This document shows, piece after piece, positions 33,057 to 41,501 of a stretch of DNA of 64,000 nt; the stretch's first letter is position 1, and each line of letters starts with the position of its first letter. Under the pieces are notes generated by a model. The model was not told where the DNA came from, searched no databases, and saw only the letters and a list, made by a program, of their open reading frames with translations. The translations under genes and the position numbers were made by a program. The stretch is taken from assembly GCF_001792815.1 (NCBI RefSeq), contig NZ_CP017674.1, positions 1,178,001-1,242,000 on the forward strand, in the 5' to 3' direction. The stretch is from Microbacterium sp. BH-3-3-3. Lineage in GTDB: Bacteria; Actinomycetota; Actinomycetes; Actinomycetales; Microbacteriaceae.

Positions 33057-33163
33057 TGTTCCAGCCTATCCGGGCGGTCCCTGTCGCGGGTCCGGCCGGC
33101 CCGACCGCGACCTCGCCCCGTCGTGGTCTGAGATGGCGCGGCGTGGTCCGACGCCGCGCCGGT

Positions 33164-35608
33164 TCACACCTTCGCGATCGGCGCGATCTTCACCAGCAGC
33201 TTCTTCGGCCCCACCGTGTCGAAGCGCACGTGCGCCACGCGCTTCGCGCCCTCGCCGGTGACGGCGTCGACACGCCCCTCGCCGAAGTCGTCGTGACGGA
33301 TGCGATCTCCCGCGGCCAGCACCAGGTCGCCGTTGTCGCGCACCTTCGCCGGAATGCGGTTGGGGAACTTGCTCGGGTCGGCCGGCGCACGCTTGGGAAG
33401 CGGTACGAGGTCGTCGCCGTAGCGGTTGCCCCCCGAGCCGCCCTGACCGGCCCATCGGCCGCCGCGCGCGTTCAGCGCGCGCGACTGCGAGCCACCTCGA
33501 CCGTTGACGTCGCCCGGCGACTGACGCCAGTCGATGAGGTCGGCCGGGATCTCTTGCAGGAACCGGCTCGGCATGGCCACGGTGACCTCGCCGAACTGGG
33601 CGCGGGTCATCGCGAGCGAGACGTGCAGGCGCTTGCGGGCTCGCGTGATGCCGACGTAGAAGAGGCGGCGTTCCTCTTGCGGACCGCCCGGCTCGTTGGC
33701 CGAGATGCGGTGCGGCAACAGGTCTTCTTCGACGCCGGTGAGGAACACCGCGTCGTACTCGAGGCCCTTCGCTGTGTGCAGGGTCATGAGCGAGACCGAG
33801 CCCGACGCGTCGTCGAGGTCATCGGCATCCGCCACCAGGGTGACCTCGGTGAGGAAGTCGATGATCGTGCCCTCGGGGTTGTTGCGGGCGAACTCGCGCG
33901 TCACCGCGACGAGCTCGTCGAGGTTCTCGAGGCGCGCTTCGTCTTGCGGGTCGCGGCTGGCGCGCAGGGCGTCGAAGTAACCGCTCTTGTTCAGGAGCAG
34001 CGTGAGTCCCTCGGTGACCGACGTGGAGGGAGCGAGTTCTCCCGATGCCGGCAGCATGATCGCCGTGGCCTCGGTGAGCACCGCATCGAGCTGGTCGATG
34101 GCCTTCTGCAGCTTGGGTCCGACGCCGATCTGCGCCGAGTTGGCCAGCGCATCGCGGAAGGTGATGCCGTGCTCGGCGGCGTAGCGGGCGATCGCGGTCT
34201 CGGTGACATCGCCGATGCCGCGGCGCGGACGGTTGAGGATGCGGCGCACGGCCATGCCGTCGGCGGGGTTGGCGACGGCGACGAGGTACGCGAGGGCGTC
34301 CTTGATCTCGGCGCGCTCGTAGAACTTGGTGCCGCCCATGATCTTGTACGGCACGGCTGAGCGGATGAAGATCTCTTCCAGCGCACGCGACTGCGAGTTG
34401 GTGCGGTAGAACACCGCGACACCGGAGTAGTCGACGCCCTTCTTGTGCAGGGATTCGATCTCGTCGGCGACGAACTGCGCCTCGTCGTGCTGCGAGTACC
34501 CGGTGAAGCCGATGATGGGGTCGCCCGCGCCGACGTCGGTCCAGAGTTTCTTCTCTTTGCGGTCGAAGTTGTTCGAGATGACCGCGTTGGCCGCCGACAG
34601 GATGTTCTGCGTCGAGCGGTAGTTCTGCTCGAGCAACACCACCTTGGCGCCCGGATAGTCGCGCTCGAACTCGCTGATGTTGCGGATGTCGGCGCCGCGG
34701 AAGGCGTAGATCGACTGATCGGAGTCACCGACGACGGTGAGGGACGCCGCATCTTCGCCGACGGGTTCGGCCTCGAAGATCATCATTCCGCCGCCGGCCG
34801 ACATCGGCTCGGCGTCGGATCCCGGGGGCCGCGTCAGTTCGTGGATGAGGGCGTACTGCGCGTGGTTGGTGTCTTGGTACTCGTCGACCAGGATGTGCCG
34901 GAACCGCTTGCGGTACACGTCGGCGACCTGCGGGAAGGCGCGGAAGAGGTAGACCGTCTGCGCGATGAGGTCGTCGAAGTCGAAGGCGTTGGACCGCTGC
35001 AGTTCGCGCTGGTACGAGCCGAAGATCTCGACGAAGACGCGCTCGGCCGGGTCGCTCATGTTGGCCGAGCGGGCGTACGACTCGGCGTCGGCGAGCTCGT
35101 TCTTGAGCTTCGAGATACGGCTCTGCGTCCCGGCGGGAGTCAGGCCGAACGAATCGCCCTCGTGCTCTTTGACCAGTCGCTTGATGAGAGCGCGCGAGTC
35201 GCCCGAGTCGTAGATGGTGAACGCCTTGGTGAAGCCGAACTGCTCGGCCTCGCGCCGGAGGATGCGCACGCACGCCGAGTGGAACGTCGAGATCCACATG
35301 CCGTCGGACTTCTGCCCGATGAGCTGGTGCACGCGCTCGCGCATCTCACCCGCGGCCTTGTTCGTGAACGTGATGGCGAGGATCTGGCTCGGATACGCCT
35401 CGCGCGTGCGCAGCAGCGAGGCGATGCGCCGGGTGAGCACGCTGGTCTTGCCCGATCCGGCGCCGGCGACGATGAGCAGCGCCTGACCCCGGTAGGTGAC
35501 GGCATCGCGCTGGGGACCGTTGAGTCCCTCGAGCAGGTCGGCGTCGGGGCGGGCGTCCGACGGCGCGGACCCGCCGACGATGAGGGGCGTAGTGGAGGCG
35601 TCGGTCAT
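33164..35608 (-). CDS. pcrA: ATP-dependent DNA helicase PcrA/UvrD
   Basis: An 814-residue SF1A helicase. Motif Q/I: LNGPQRDAVTYRGQALLIVAGAGSGKTSVL region (Walker A GAGSGKT). LVDEYQDTN is motif II, VVGDSDQSIYAFRGAD motif III, EQNYRSTQNIL motif IV and VSLMTLHTAKGLEYDAVFL motif V. The C-terminal tail (DRIRHDDFGEGRVDAVTG) is the Tudor-like domain of PcrA. It unwinds DNA 3' to 5' in repair and replication restart. The length and motif order are normal. It stands alone as a transcript start facing the divergent region at 35.6 kb. Confidence 0.95.
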   Translation of the reverse strand: MTDASTTPLIVGGSAPSDARPDADLLEGLNGPQRDAVTYRGQALLIVAGAGSGKTSVLTRRIASLLRTREAYPSQILAITFTNKAAGEMRERVHQLIGQKSDGMWISTFHSACVRILRREAEQFGFTKAFTIYDSGDSRALIKRLVKEHEGDSFGLTPAGTQSRISKLKNELADAESYARSANMSDPAERVFVEIFGSYQRELQRSNAFDFDDLIAQTVYLFRAFPQVADVYRKRFRHILVDEYQDTNHAQYALIHELTRPPGSDAEPMSAGGGMMIFEAEPVGEDAASLTVVGDSDQSIYAFRGADIRNISEFERDYPGAKVVLLEQNYRSTQNILSAANAVISNNFDRKEKKLWTDVGAGDPIIGFTGYSQHDEAQFVADEIESLHKKGVDYSGVAVFYRTNSQSRALEEIFIRSAVPYKIMGGTKFYERAEIKDALAYLVAVANPADGMAVRRILNRPRRGIGDVTETAIARYAAEHGITFRDALANSAQIGVGPKLQKAIDQLDAVLTEATAIMLPASGELAPSTSVTEGLTLLLNKSGYFDALRASRDPQDEARLENLDELVAVTREFARNNPEGTIIDFLTEVTLVADADDLDDASGSVSLMTLHTAKGLEYDAVFLTGVEEDLLPHRISANEPGGPQEERRLFYVGITRARKRLHVSLAMTRAQFGEVTVAMPSRFLQEIPADLIDWRQSPGDVNGRGGSQSRALNARGGRWAGQGGSGGNRYGDDLVPLPKRAPADPSKFPNRIPAKVRDNGDLVLAAGDRIRHDDFGEGRVDAVTGEGAKRVAHVRFDTVGPKKLLVKIAPIAKV

Positions 35609-35702
35609 GGCGGGTCAAGTCTAGGCGGGGCCTCCGACATCGGCCCTCCGAGCCGGCCGCGGGGCTCCCGCGATGTCGCGAGACCCCCGCCCCGGCGAAA
35701 CG

Positions 35703-36179
35703 TTACGCCCGCGCCTCGCCCGCCGCCCCCGACGACAGCAGCGACTGGGCGCGCGAGTAGTGCTCGGCATCCACCGTCACGTCCCACCGCTCGGCTTCGA
35801 GTCCCTGCACCGACGAGAAGTCGCGGCGGCCGCCGGTGAACGCGTGACCGGCGAAGCCGAACACCGCACCCCACACGGCGCCGAGAACAAGGCCCCAGAC
35901 CAGCAGGCCGAGGAATCCTCCGGGGGTGAGCAGCCCCAGCAGCACGCCGATCATCAGGCCGAACCAGGCACCGGAGGCGGCGCCCAGACCCGCCGCGCGT
36001 CCGCGGGTCAGGCGGCCGGTCACCTGCTCGACGATGCGCACGCCGTGCCCGACGATCGCGGTGTGCTCGACGGGGAAGCCGGCGTCGGAGAGGCGGTCGA
36101 CGGCCGCCTGCGCTCCGGTGTAGTCGCTGAAGCTCGAGAGTGTGCGGCGCTCGGGGGTGGCGCGGGTGACGTCGGTCAT
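35703..36179 (-). CDS. general-stress-protein-17M-like membrane protein
   Basis: A 158-residue protein. The N-terminal ~70 residues match the general stress protein (YflT-like) domain: FSDYTGAQAAVDRLSDAGFPVEHTAIVGHGVRIVE. A glycine-rich membrane hairpin follows (SGAWFGLMIGVLLGLL ... GLVLGAVWGAVFGFAG), then a soluble tail. ATG 36179 follows GAGGAACCCCC. Role in stress response is inferred from the family. Confidence 0.8.
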   Translation of the reverse strand: MTDVTRATPERRTLSSFSDYTGAQAAVDRLSDAGFPVEHTAIVGHGVRIVEQVTGRLTRGRAAGLGAASGAWFGLMIGVLLGLLTPGGFLGLLVWGLVLGAVWGAVFGFAGHAFTGGRRDFSSVQGLEAERWDVTVDAEHYSRAQSLLSSGAAGEARA

Positions 36180-36322
36180 GGGGGTTCCTCTCCCTCGGAT
36201 GGGCCTCACGCTAGCCCTCCGCGTCTCGACGGGCGGGGCGCTTGCGCGTCGTCCTGCCCCTGGATAGGCCCGGGGCTGTCAAACCCCGGATGCCACACAG
36301 CCCGGCCGGTCATGATGGGGAC

Positions 36323-36718
36323 ATGCGCCTCATCCTCAACGTCCTCTGGCTCGTGCTCTCGGGCTTCTGGCTCTTCCTGGGCTACTTCGCCGCGGGGATC
36401 GTGCTGTGCATCTTCATCGTCACGATCCCGTGGGGCATCGCGGCGTTCCGGATCGGCCTGTACGCACTGTGGCCGTTCGGTCGCGAGATCGTGTCCAAGC
36501 CCACCGCCGGTGTGGGCTCGTTCCTGGGCAACGTCGTATGGGTCATCCTCGCCGGGTGGTGGCTGGCACTGGAGCACGTCGTCACCGGCCTGCTGCTCTG
36601 CGTCACGATCATCGGCATCCCGCTCGGGATCGCCAACTTCAAGCTCGTGCCGGTCTCGCTCATGCCCCTCGGCAAAGAGGTGCGCGAGCTCCGTCGCGGG
36701 GGTCCGTTCGACCGGTGA
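36323..36718 (+). CDS. YccF-family inner-membrane protein
   Basis: A 131-residue protein made of two similar YccF units: NVLWLVLSGFWLFLGYFAAG with ITIPWG-type turn (VTIPWGIAAFRIG) and NVVWVILAGWWLALEHVVTG with ITIIGIPLGIANFKL. About four membrane segments. Function unknown. ATG 36323 was selected since the YccF motif begins immediately. Confidence 0.88.
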   Translation: MRLILNVLWLVLSGFWLFLGYFAAGIVLCIFIVTIPWGIAAFRIGLYALWPFGREIVSKPTAGVGSFLGNVVWVILAGWWLALEHVVTGLLLCVTIIGIPLGIANFKLVPVSLMPLGKEVRELRRGGPFDR

Positions 36719-36760
36719 TCCGCGCGTGGGCCGGCGCGCACGGCGGCTCACCCCGGCGCG

Positions 36761-37699
36761 TCAGCGTGCGGTGCGCTCGTACACCCGTCGGGGAAGGGCG
36801 AGCAGGATGCCGACGAGCGTGACGACCGCCCCGATCACCGCGGTGGTGATGACGAGCTCGACCGGGAAGGCTCCGTCCCGCGCGCCGGCGAAGCGCGCGA
36901 GGTCCCAGGGAAGCACGCCCACCTGCTCGTTCCACGACCGCAGCGCAGCACCCGCTCCCATGAACGCCACCGTGACCGCGGGGACCGCGCACCCCACGCC
37001 CATGCCGGCCAGGGCGATACCGGTCGCGCGACGGCGTCCGAGCTGGGGGCGGAGCGACCACCCGGCGGCGACGAACACCCAGGCGAGCAGGGCGAACGCC
37101 CCCGTCAGATAGAGCACCCGCACCGCGGGGATGGTCCACAACCCCGACCAGATGCCCTCGGAGCCCGACAGCGCCACCGCCGTCAGGGCGACGACGCAGC
37201 GCAGCACGAGCGCGCCGCCGACGGCCGCGATGATGGGCCACGGCGAGCGCTTGCCGAGCAGCAGCCGCACGACGATCGCGAAGACGAGCCAGCTGGCGAT
37301 GGCCACGGCCGCGCCCCACAGGCCGTCGCGGGGCGTCTGCACGATGCGGGTCGCCACGAGCAGGCCGCCCGGAATGAGGATCATCAACCACCGGTCGAGC
37401 GGCAGCAGTCCGAGGCTGGACTCGCGGGCCCGCCAGGGTCGCGTCGACGCGATCCAGGTCGCGCGCGCGGCAGCGGCGCCGGGGCGACGCACCAGGCTGG
37501 TGCGGGCGGCGACCATGCCGATCACGACCCAGACGACCCCGAGCAGCAGCAGACCGCGGCCGAACCATTCGGTCGTCGCGTCCACGACGACGGGAGCGCG
37601 GGTGAAGGGATCGACCACGAACGACAGGATGAGGCCGAGCACGAGGAGTCCGCCGGCGGTGCTCAGCGCCAGAACGCCTCGCCCCGTCGTCGTCGCCAT
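36761..37699 (-). CDS. multipass membrane protein of unknown function
   Basis: A 312-residue protein with about seven to eight hydrophobic segments (for example GLLVLGLILSFVVDPF, LLLLGVVWVVIGMVAA, LMILIPGGLLVATRI, VITTAVIGAVVTLVGILLAL). Soluble loops are short and basic. I do not recognise a family. Convergent with the YccF gene; 42 bp between stops. Confidence 0.7.
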   Translation of the reverse strand: MATTTGRGVLALSTAGGLLVLGLILSFVVDPFTRAPVVVDATTEWFGRGLLLLGVVWVVIGMVAARTSLVRRPGAAAARATWIASTRPWRARESSLGLLPLDRWLMILIPGGLLVATRIVQTPRDGLWGAAVAIASWLVFAIVVRLLLGKRSPWPIIAAVGGALVLRCVVALTAVALSGSEGIWSGLWTIPAVRVLYLTGAFALLAWVFVAAGWSLRPQLGRRRATGIALAGMGVGCAVPAVTVAFMGAGAALRSWNEQVGVLPWDLARFAGARDGAFPVELVITTAVIGAVVTLVGILLALPRRVYERTAR

Positions 37700-37805
37700 G
37701 CACCTACGTTAGCGGGCACTCCCGCGCGCTCCGACCGCGAAGACCGGGCCACCCGGGCCGCCCGTCGCGACCGCGGCGCGCGAGCGCGGCCACGAGGACC
37801 GGCGG

Positions 37806-38174
37806 TCAGGCCCGGTCGTGCAGAGTGACGTGGTATCCGTCGGGATCGGCGAAAGTGAACGTGCGGCCGAAGGGGCCGTCGATGGGGTCCGTGACGATGC
37901 GGTGACCGTCGGCGACGAGTGCGTCGTGGATCTGCTGCACATCGGTGGCGTGCAGCCAGACGGCTGCGCCGATCCCGGGCTGCGCCACACCGCTCAGGTC
38001 CGTCCCCGGCGCGAGGTCGCGCAGGGCGAAGGCGATCGGCGTCGTGGTGAAGACCACGGCGTGCGGGGGTCCCGCGGGTGAGCGCTCGAGTCCGAGGTAG
38101 CGCGCGTAGAAGGCGTGCGAGGCGTCGAGATCGCGCACCTGCAGGGAAAGGAAGTCGGGGCCGGTGACAGGCAT
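37806..38174 (-). CDS. VOC-family glyoxalase-like protein
   Basis: A 122-residue glyoxalase/bleomycin-fold protein: FLSLQVRDLDASHAFYARYLGLE at the N-terminus and PFGRTFTFADPDGYHVTLHD at the C-terminus. ATG 38174 is preceded by AAGGAGATTCC. It is divergent from a MarR regulator, and two perfect palindromic operators lie in the 54-bp gap, so it is almost certainly MarR-controlled. Substrate unknown; such pairs often respond to reactive aldehydes, phenolics or drugs. Confidence 0.85.
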   Translation of the reverse strand: MPVTGPDFLSLQVRDLDASHAFYARYLGLERSPAGPPHAVVFTTTPIAFALRDLAPGTDLSGVAQPGIGAAVWLHATDVQQIHDALVADGHRIVTDPIDGPFGRTFTFADPDGYHVTLHDRA

Positions 38175-38188
38175 GGAATCTCCTTGTG

Positions 38189-38229
38189 TGTCAGTTATCT
38201 GACATCCACTGTATGTCAGAATACTGACA
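38189..38229. promoter_or_regulatory. two MarR operators
   Basis: TGTCAG-TTAT-CTGACA (38189-38204) and TGTCAG-AATA-CTGACA (38214-38229) are identical perfect palindromes 25 bp apart. The second overlaps the ATG of the marR gene, so it should give strong autorepression as well as control of the divergent VOC gene. Confidence 0.85.
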
Positions 38230-38666
38230 TGACGCAAGAGCGCATCGATCTGGACACCTCGCTGGGGTACCTGCTCAAAGAGGCGGCGAGCGCGCTGCGC
38301 TCCGCGATGGAGGACGTCCTGCGCCCCCTCGGCATGACGATCACGCACTACTCCTGCCTCGAGCTCCTCGCCCAGCGTCCGGGGTTGTCGAACTCCGACC
38401 TCGCGCGCGGGGCATTCGTCACGCGGCAGTCGATGAACGTGCTGCTCCAGACACTGGAGCGCGACGGCATCGTCGAGCGCCCGGACGCCGCTCCCGTCGG
38501 CAAGGCACTGCCCACGCGTCTCACCGCGCGCGGCCTCCGCTCCCTCGAGGCGGCGAGCGCTGCCGTGCGCTCGGTGGAACGTCGCATGCTCAGCGGAATG
38601 TCCGACGCCGAGCAGGCCGCCGCCCTGCACGCGCTGCGTTCGATGGTGCACGCGCTGCGTGGGTAG
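38229..38666 (+). CDS. MarR-family transcriptional regulator
   Basis: A 145-residue winged-helix regulator: LDTSLGYLLKEAASALRSAM (dimerisation helix), THYSCLELLAQRPGLSNSDLAR and GAFVTRQSMNVLLQTLERDG (recognition helix), then the wing RPDAAPVGKALPTRLT. ATG 38229 coincides with the end of a palindromic operator. Divergent from the VOC gene. Likely a ligand-released repressor of both genes. Confidence 0.9.
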   Translation: MTQERIDLDTSLGYLLKEAASALRSAMEDVLRPLGMTITHYSCLELLAQRPGLSNSDLARGAFVTRQSMNVLLQTLERDGIVERPDAAPVGKALPTRLTARGLRSLEAASAAVRSVERRMLSGMSDAEQAAALHALRSMVHALRG

Positions 38667-38675
38667 ATCCGCCGC

Positions 38676-38692
38676 AGATTGTGTAACAATCT
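38676..38692. promoter_or_regulatory. palindrome upstream of the EamA gene
   Basis: AGATTGT-GTA-ACAATCT is a perfect 7-bp palindrome ending 4 nt before the chosen ATG. A TTGT-N3-ACAA core is compatible with GntR-type operators, and a GntR gene is downstream in the same operon. Confidence 0.55.
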
Positions 38693-38696
38693 GTGC

Positions 38697-39611
38697 ATGC
38701 TTCCCGCTCTCGCGGTCCTCGCCGCGGCCCTGTGCTTCTCGACCACGGGCACCGCGCAAGCGCTCGCGGGCGTCGACGCCTCTCCCCTCGCGGTCGGTGC
38801 CGCGCGAATCGTCGTGGGCGGCGGCATTCTGGGCCTGCTGGCACTGTTGCGCCGCCGATCACCCGAGGCGCAGCAAGCACCCACGGCGTCGTCGACCAAG
38901 ACGGCCACCCTCGTCGCCCTCGCCGCAATCGGCGTGCTCGCCTACCAACCCCTCTTCTTCCTCGGCACCCGCGAGAACGGCGTAGCCATCGGCACGGTCG
39001 TCGCGCTGGGTTCCGCGCCGATCGCAACCGGAATCGTGGATGCCGTGCGCCTGCGTCGCGCCCCCTCGCCGCGCTGGATGCTCGCCACCGCCATCGCCCT
39101 CGCCGGTGTCGTGCTGGTGTCGGGAGTCACCGGCGGCTCGATCGCGCTCGCTCCGAGCGGCCTCCTCGCCTCGGCGGGCGCGGGAATGTCGTATGCCCTC
39201 TATACGGTGTGCGGCAAGGCGCTGATCGAGAGGGGGTGGGACTCCACCCGCGTTATGGGCACGGTCTTCGGTGTCGCCGCGGTGGCGAGCCTGCCGGTGC
39301 TGCTGGTAGCCGGGTCCTCTTGGCTGCTCACTCCCAACGGCCTCGCGCTCGCGCTCTGGCTCGGAGTGATCACGACGACGATCGCCTACCTGCTGTTCGG
39401 CTGGGGGCTCGCACGGCTGACCGCCGTCACGGTCTCGACCCTCACGCTCGCCGAGCCCCTCGCGGCGACGCTGCTCGGGCTGTTCGTGCTACACGAGCAG
39501 CTCACCCCGGTGGGAGCCGTCGGCCTCGCGCTCATCGCGGTGGGCCTCGCCGTGGTCTCGGTTCCGTCGCGTCGGCGCGAGGAGGTTCCGGATGCCACGG
39601 CTCGGGCGTGA
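38697..39611 (+). CDS. EamA-family (DMT) transporter
   Basis: A 304-residue protein with about ten membrane segments and two EamA repeats: ALCFSTTGTAQALAGVDASP and ARIVVGGGILGLLALL in repeat one, GLLASAGAGMSYALYTVCGK and TLAEPLAATLLGLFVLHEQL in repeat two. It exports small metabolites or amino acids; substrate not known. ATG 38697 was chosen over an upstream TTG (38679) that falls inside a palindrome. The GntR gene overlaps its end by 20 nt, suggesting regulator-transporter coupling. Confidence 0.88.
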   Translation: MLPALAVLAAALCFSTTGTAQALAGVDASPLAVGAARIVVGGGILGLLALLRRRSPEAQQAPTASSTKTATLVALAAIGVLAYQPLFFLGTRENGVAIGTVVALGSAPIATGIVDAVRLRRAPSPRWMLATAIALAGVVLVSGVTGGSIALAPSGLLASAGAGMSYALYTVCGKALIERGWDSTRVMGTVFGVAAVASLPVLLVAGSSWLLTPNGLALALWLGVITTTIAYLLFGWGLARLTAVTVSTLTLAEPLAATLLGLFVLHEQLTPVGAVGLALIAVGLAVVSVPSRRREEVPDATARA

Positions 39612-40320
39612 CGGCTCCGCGCGCGCCGCGGCTGGACGCGGTGGTGCCGGGCGGGACACCCGCGCCTCGACGGCACCCGGCCGCGCCATCGCGGACTCCC
39701 CCGGCCCCCGCGCCGCCGACCTCGTCGCCGACGCGGTGCGCTCCGGCATCCTGTCGGGAGAGCTCGCCCCCGGAACCCCGCTACGCGAAGAAGAGCTGAG
39801 CGCGACGCACGGCGTCTCGCGCCACACCGCTCGCACCGCACTCACCCGCCTGGCCGGCGAACGCCTCGTCACCGCCGAGCCCTATCGAGGCGTGCGGGTC
39901 TCGCTGCTCGACGATGACGCACTCATCGCGCTGCAGCAGCTGCGCTGCGCCCTCGAGACCGAGGCGTTGCGGATCGTGCGGGATCGCGGCATCCATCCGC
40001 CCGCTGTCGACGCGGCGCTCGACGCCCTCGCCGACGCCGAGACCTCGGGCGACTGGCCCGCCACGCTCGACGCGCACGCCCGCGTGCACCTCGCCCTCGT
40101 CGATGCCGCGGGCAGCCCGCGGATCGCCGAGGAGTACCGGCGCCTCGACTCCGAGATGCACCTGCTGCTCACCCACGTGCGTCCGGCGTACGCGCCAGGG
40201 ACGCTGACGGCCGAGCATCGCGCCTACGTGCGGGCGGCGCTGGACGAGCCCGAGCGGGCCGTGCGCGCGCACCTCGACCACTCGACGCGGGCGATCATCG
40301 ACGGGCGGCGCGCGCGCTGA
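39592..40320 (+). CDS. GntR-family regulator (FCD subgroup)
   Basis: A 242-residue regulator. After a ~40-residue basic extension the GntR winged helix appears: AVRSGILSGELAPGTPLREE, then THGVSRHTARTALTRLAGER. The C-terminal helical FCD domain (LQQLRCALETEALRIV, HARVHLALVDAAGSPRI, YRRLDSEMHLLL) binds small acids or metals in relatives. ATG 39592 overlaps the transporter gene but has a strong GAGGAGG upstream and no other start is possible in frame. It probably regulates its own operon via the palindrome at 38676. Confidence 0.87.
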   Translation: MPRLGRDGSARAAAGRGGAGRDTRASTAPGRAIADSPGPRAADLVADAVRSGILSGELAPGTPLREEELSATHGVSRHTARTALTRLAGERLVTAEPYRGVRVSLLDDDALIALQQLRCALETEALRIVRDRGIHPPAVDAALDALADAETSGDWPATLDAHARVHLALVDAAGSPRIAEEYRRLDSEMHLLLTHVRPAYAPGTLTAEHRAYVRAALDEPERAVRAHLDHSTRAIIDGRRAR

Positions 40321-40412
40321 CGCGGGGTCGAGCGCCACACGGCGACATCTGTCGTCACTTCTCGCAACGCCCGCACCGCGCGTCCGCGGCCCGGGTTAGC
40401 GTGAGGGCACAT

Positions 40413-40488
40413 CGCGGCGATCCGGGCGGTCCCGGGCCTCGGCTCATAACCGAAGGCGTGGCGGGTTCGACTCCCGCCGTCGCGTCCA
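40413..40488 (+). tRNA. tRNA-like sequence, CAT anticodon, with unusual D-arm
   Basis: 76 nt that fold as a tRNA. Acceptor CGCGGCG pairs with CGTCGCG (one G-U), discriminator T and an encoded CCA follow. The T-arm is GCGGG-TTCGACT-CCCGC. The anticodon loop CTCATAA is the classic methionine/initiator loop, on a TCGG/CCGA stem. The D-arm is odd: CCGG-GCGGTC-CCGG, a 6-nt loop without the usual A14 or a normal GG context, and positions 8-9 read AT. It could be a non-standard tRNA-Met, or a chimera left by integration at a tRNA 3' end. Confidence 0.5.
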
Positions 40489-40532
40489 CTTCCGCACCAC
40501 GGGCAGGAGAACGTCGCCACGCGTAGGCTATA

Positions 40533-40551
40533 TCACGGAGGTATACCGTGA
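40533..40551 (+). promoter_or_regulatory. operator over the XRE-MNT start
   Basis: TCACGG-AGGTATA-CCGTGA is a perfect 6-bp palindrome with a 7-bp spacer. It covers the Shine-Dalgarno (GGAGG) and the GTG start at 40548, so binding by the XRE domain would block its own expression. Confidence 0.65.
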
Positions 40552-41018
40552 CAGGGACTTTCGACCACAGCCGAGCGTCGCAGCTGGTGCGAGCCGCTCG
40601 CCTCGACCGGGGGATGTCTCAGGCCGATCTGGCGCGAGCCACGGGTATGAGTCAGCCCAATGTGGCGGCCGTGGAATCCGGGACGAGGAACCCCAGTGCA
40701 GACGCCTTCGAGCGCCTCCTCCGCGCCGCCGACTACCGGCCGAGTCTGGCCGTCGAAGAGCATGCCGGGGCGATCGTCGAGGCGGGACTGCGTCACGGGC
40801 TCCGTGACATCCGCGTCTTCGGCTCGGTGGCCACGGGAGCGGATCACTTCTCGTCGGACATCGACCTGCTCGCCCGCGTCGAGAGCGGGCGCGGCTATTT
40901 CGACATCGCGGCGTTCGTGAATGCCGTCGAAAAGCTCACCGGATTCTCCGTCGACGTGATCGTCGACGACGAGCGGCGCCCCGCATTCCTCGACTCGACA
41001 CCGATGGCCGCGTTGTGA
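40548..41018 (+). CDS. XRE-nucleotidyltransferase (MNT) antitoxin
   Basis: A 156-residue fusion. Residues ~8-60 form an XRE helix-turn-helix (ASQLVRAARLDRGMSQADLA, then GMSQPNVAAVESGTRNPS). The C-terminal half is a minimal nucleotidyltransferase with the GSx10DxD signature (FGSVATGADHFSSDIDLL). In MNT-HEPN pairs the MNT enzyme AMPylates the HEPN toxin to neutralise it; the fused XRE domain supplies autoregulation. Start GTG 40548 has GGAGG 7 nt upstream. The downstream toxin gene overlaps by 4 nt. Confidence 0.85.
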   Translation: MTGTFDHSRASQLVRAARLDRGMSQADLARATGMSQPNVAAVESGTRNPSADAFERLLRAADYRPSLAVEEHAGAIVEAGLRHGLRDIRVFGSVATGADHFSSDIDLLARVESGRGYFDIAAFVNAVEKLTGFSVDVIVDDERRPAFLDSTPMAAL

Positions 41019-41431
41019 CGGGTTCCGAGCCCGTGCCGGCCAAGCCCTTCACTCGTGCACCCCGCACCGATCGTCCGCGGAAAGACGTTTCGCAGGAGAA
41101 CTTCCTGGACAGCGTCGACGCGATCGACGCGTTCCTCACCCACGCGACGAGCGGTGGAAGGGACGCATTCCAGCGCAACTCTCCCGCTCACGCGTCCGGC
41201 TCGATGGCGATCATCCGGGCGGCTGCGCTCTTCGAGACCGACGAGTTCGCCGACTTCCTGGCGACCACCCCGATTGAGGTGTTCACCGCCCTGAGGACGA
41301 TGCGCAACATCGCCTCGCATTCCGGCTACCGCGCGATGAACGACGAGTTCTTCTGGGTCACTCTGACCACCGAGCTGCCTCCCCATGTGAACCGATGGAG
41401 GCTCGCAGCCCAGGCGTCGGCGTCAAGCTGA
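41015..41431 (+). CDS. HEPN-domain toxin (DUF86-like)
   Basis: A 138-residue helical protein. It has ENFLDSVDAIDAFLTHA near the N-terminus and the HEPN RNase motif RX4H in RTMRNIASHSGYRAMNDEFFW, where Arg-Asn and His are the expected catalytic residues. GTG 41015 overlaps the antitoxin stop (GTGA), the normal arrangement for an MNT-HEPN module. HEPN toxins cut or otherwise attack RNA, often tRNA or mRNA. Sequence is divergent from standard DUF86, so the call rests on the motif plus the partner. Confidence 0.75.
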   Translation: MTGSEPVPAKPFTRAPRTDRPRKDVSQENFLDSVDAIDAFLTHATSGGRDAFQRNSPAHASGSMAIIRAAALFETDEFADFLATTPIEVFTALRTMRNIASHSGYRAMNDEFFWVTLTTELPPHVNRWRLAAQASASS

Positions 41432-41501
41432 GCGCCGCCGCCTCGGAAGGCCCGGCGTTCGGAACCCGCGCCCACGCCGTGACCGGTGCCAGACTGGAGC
41501 G

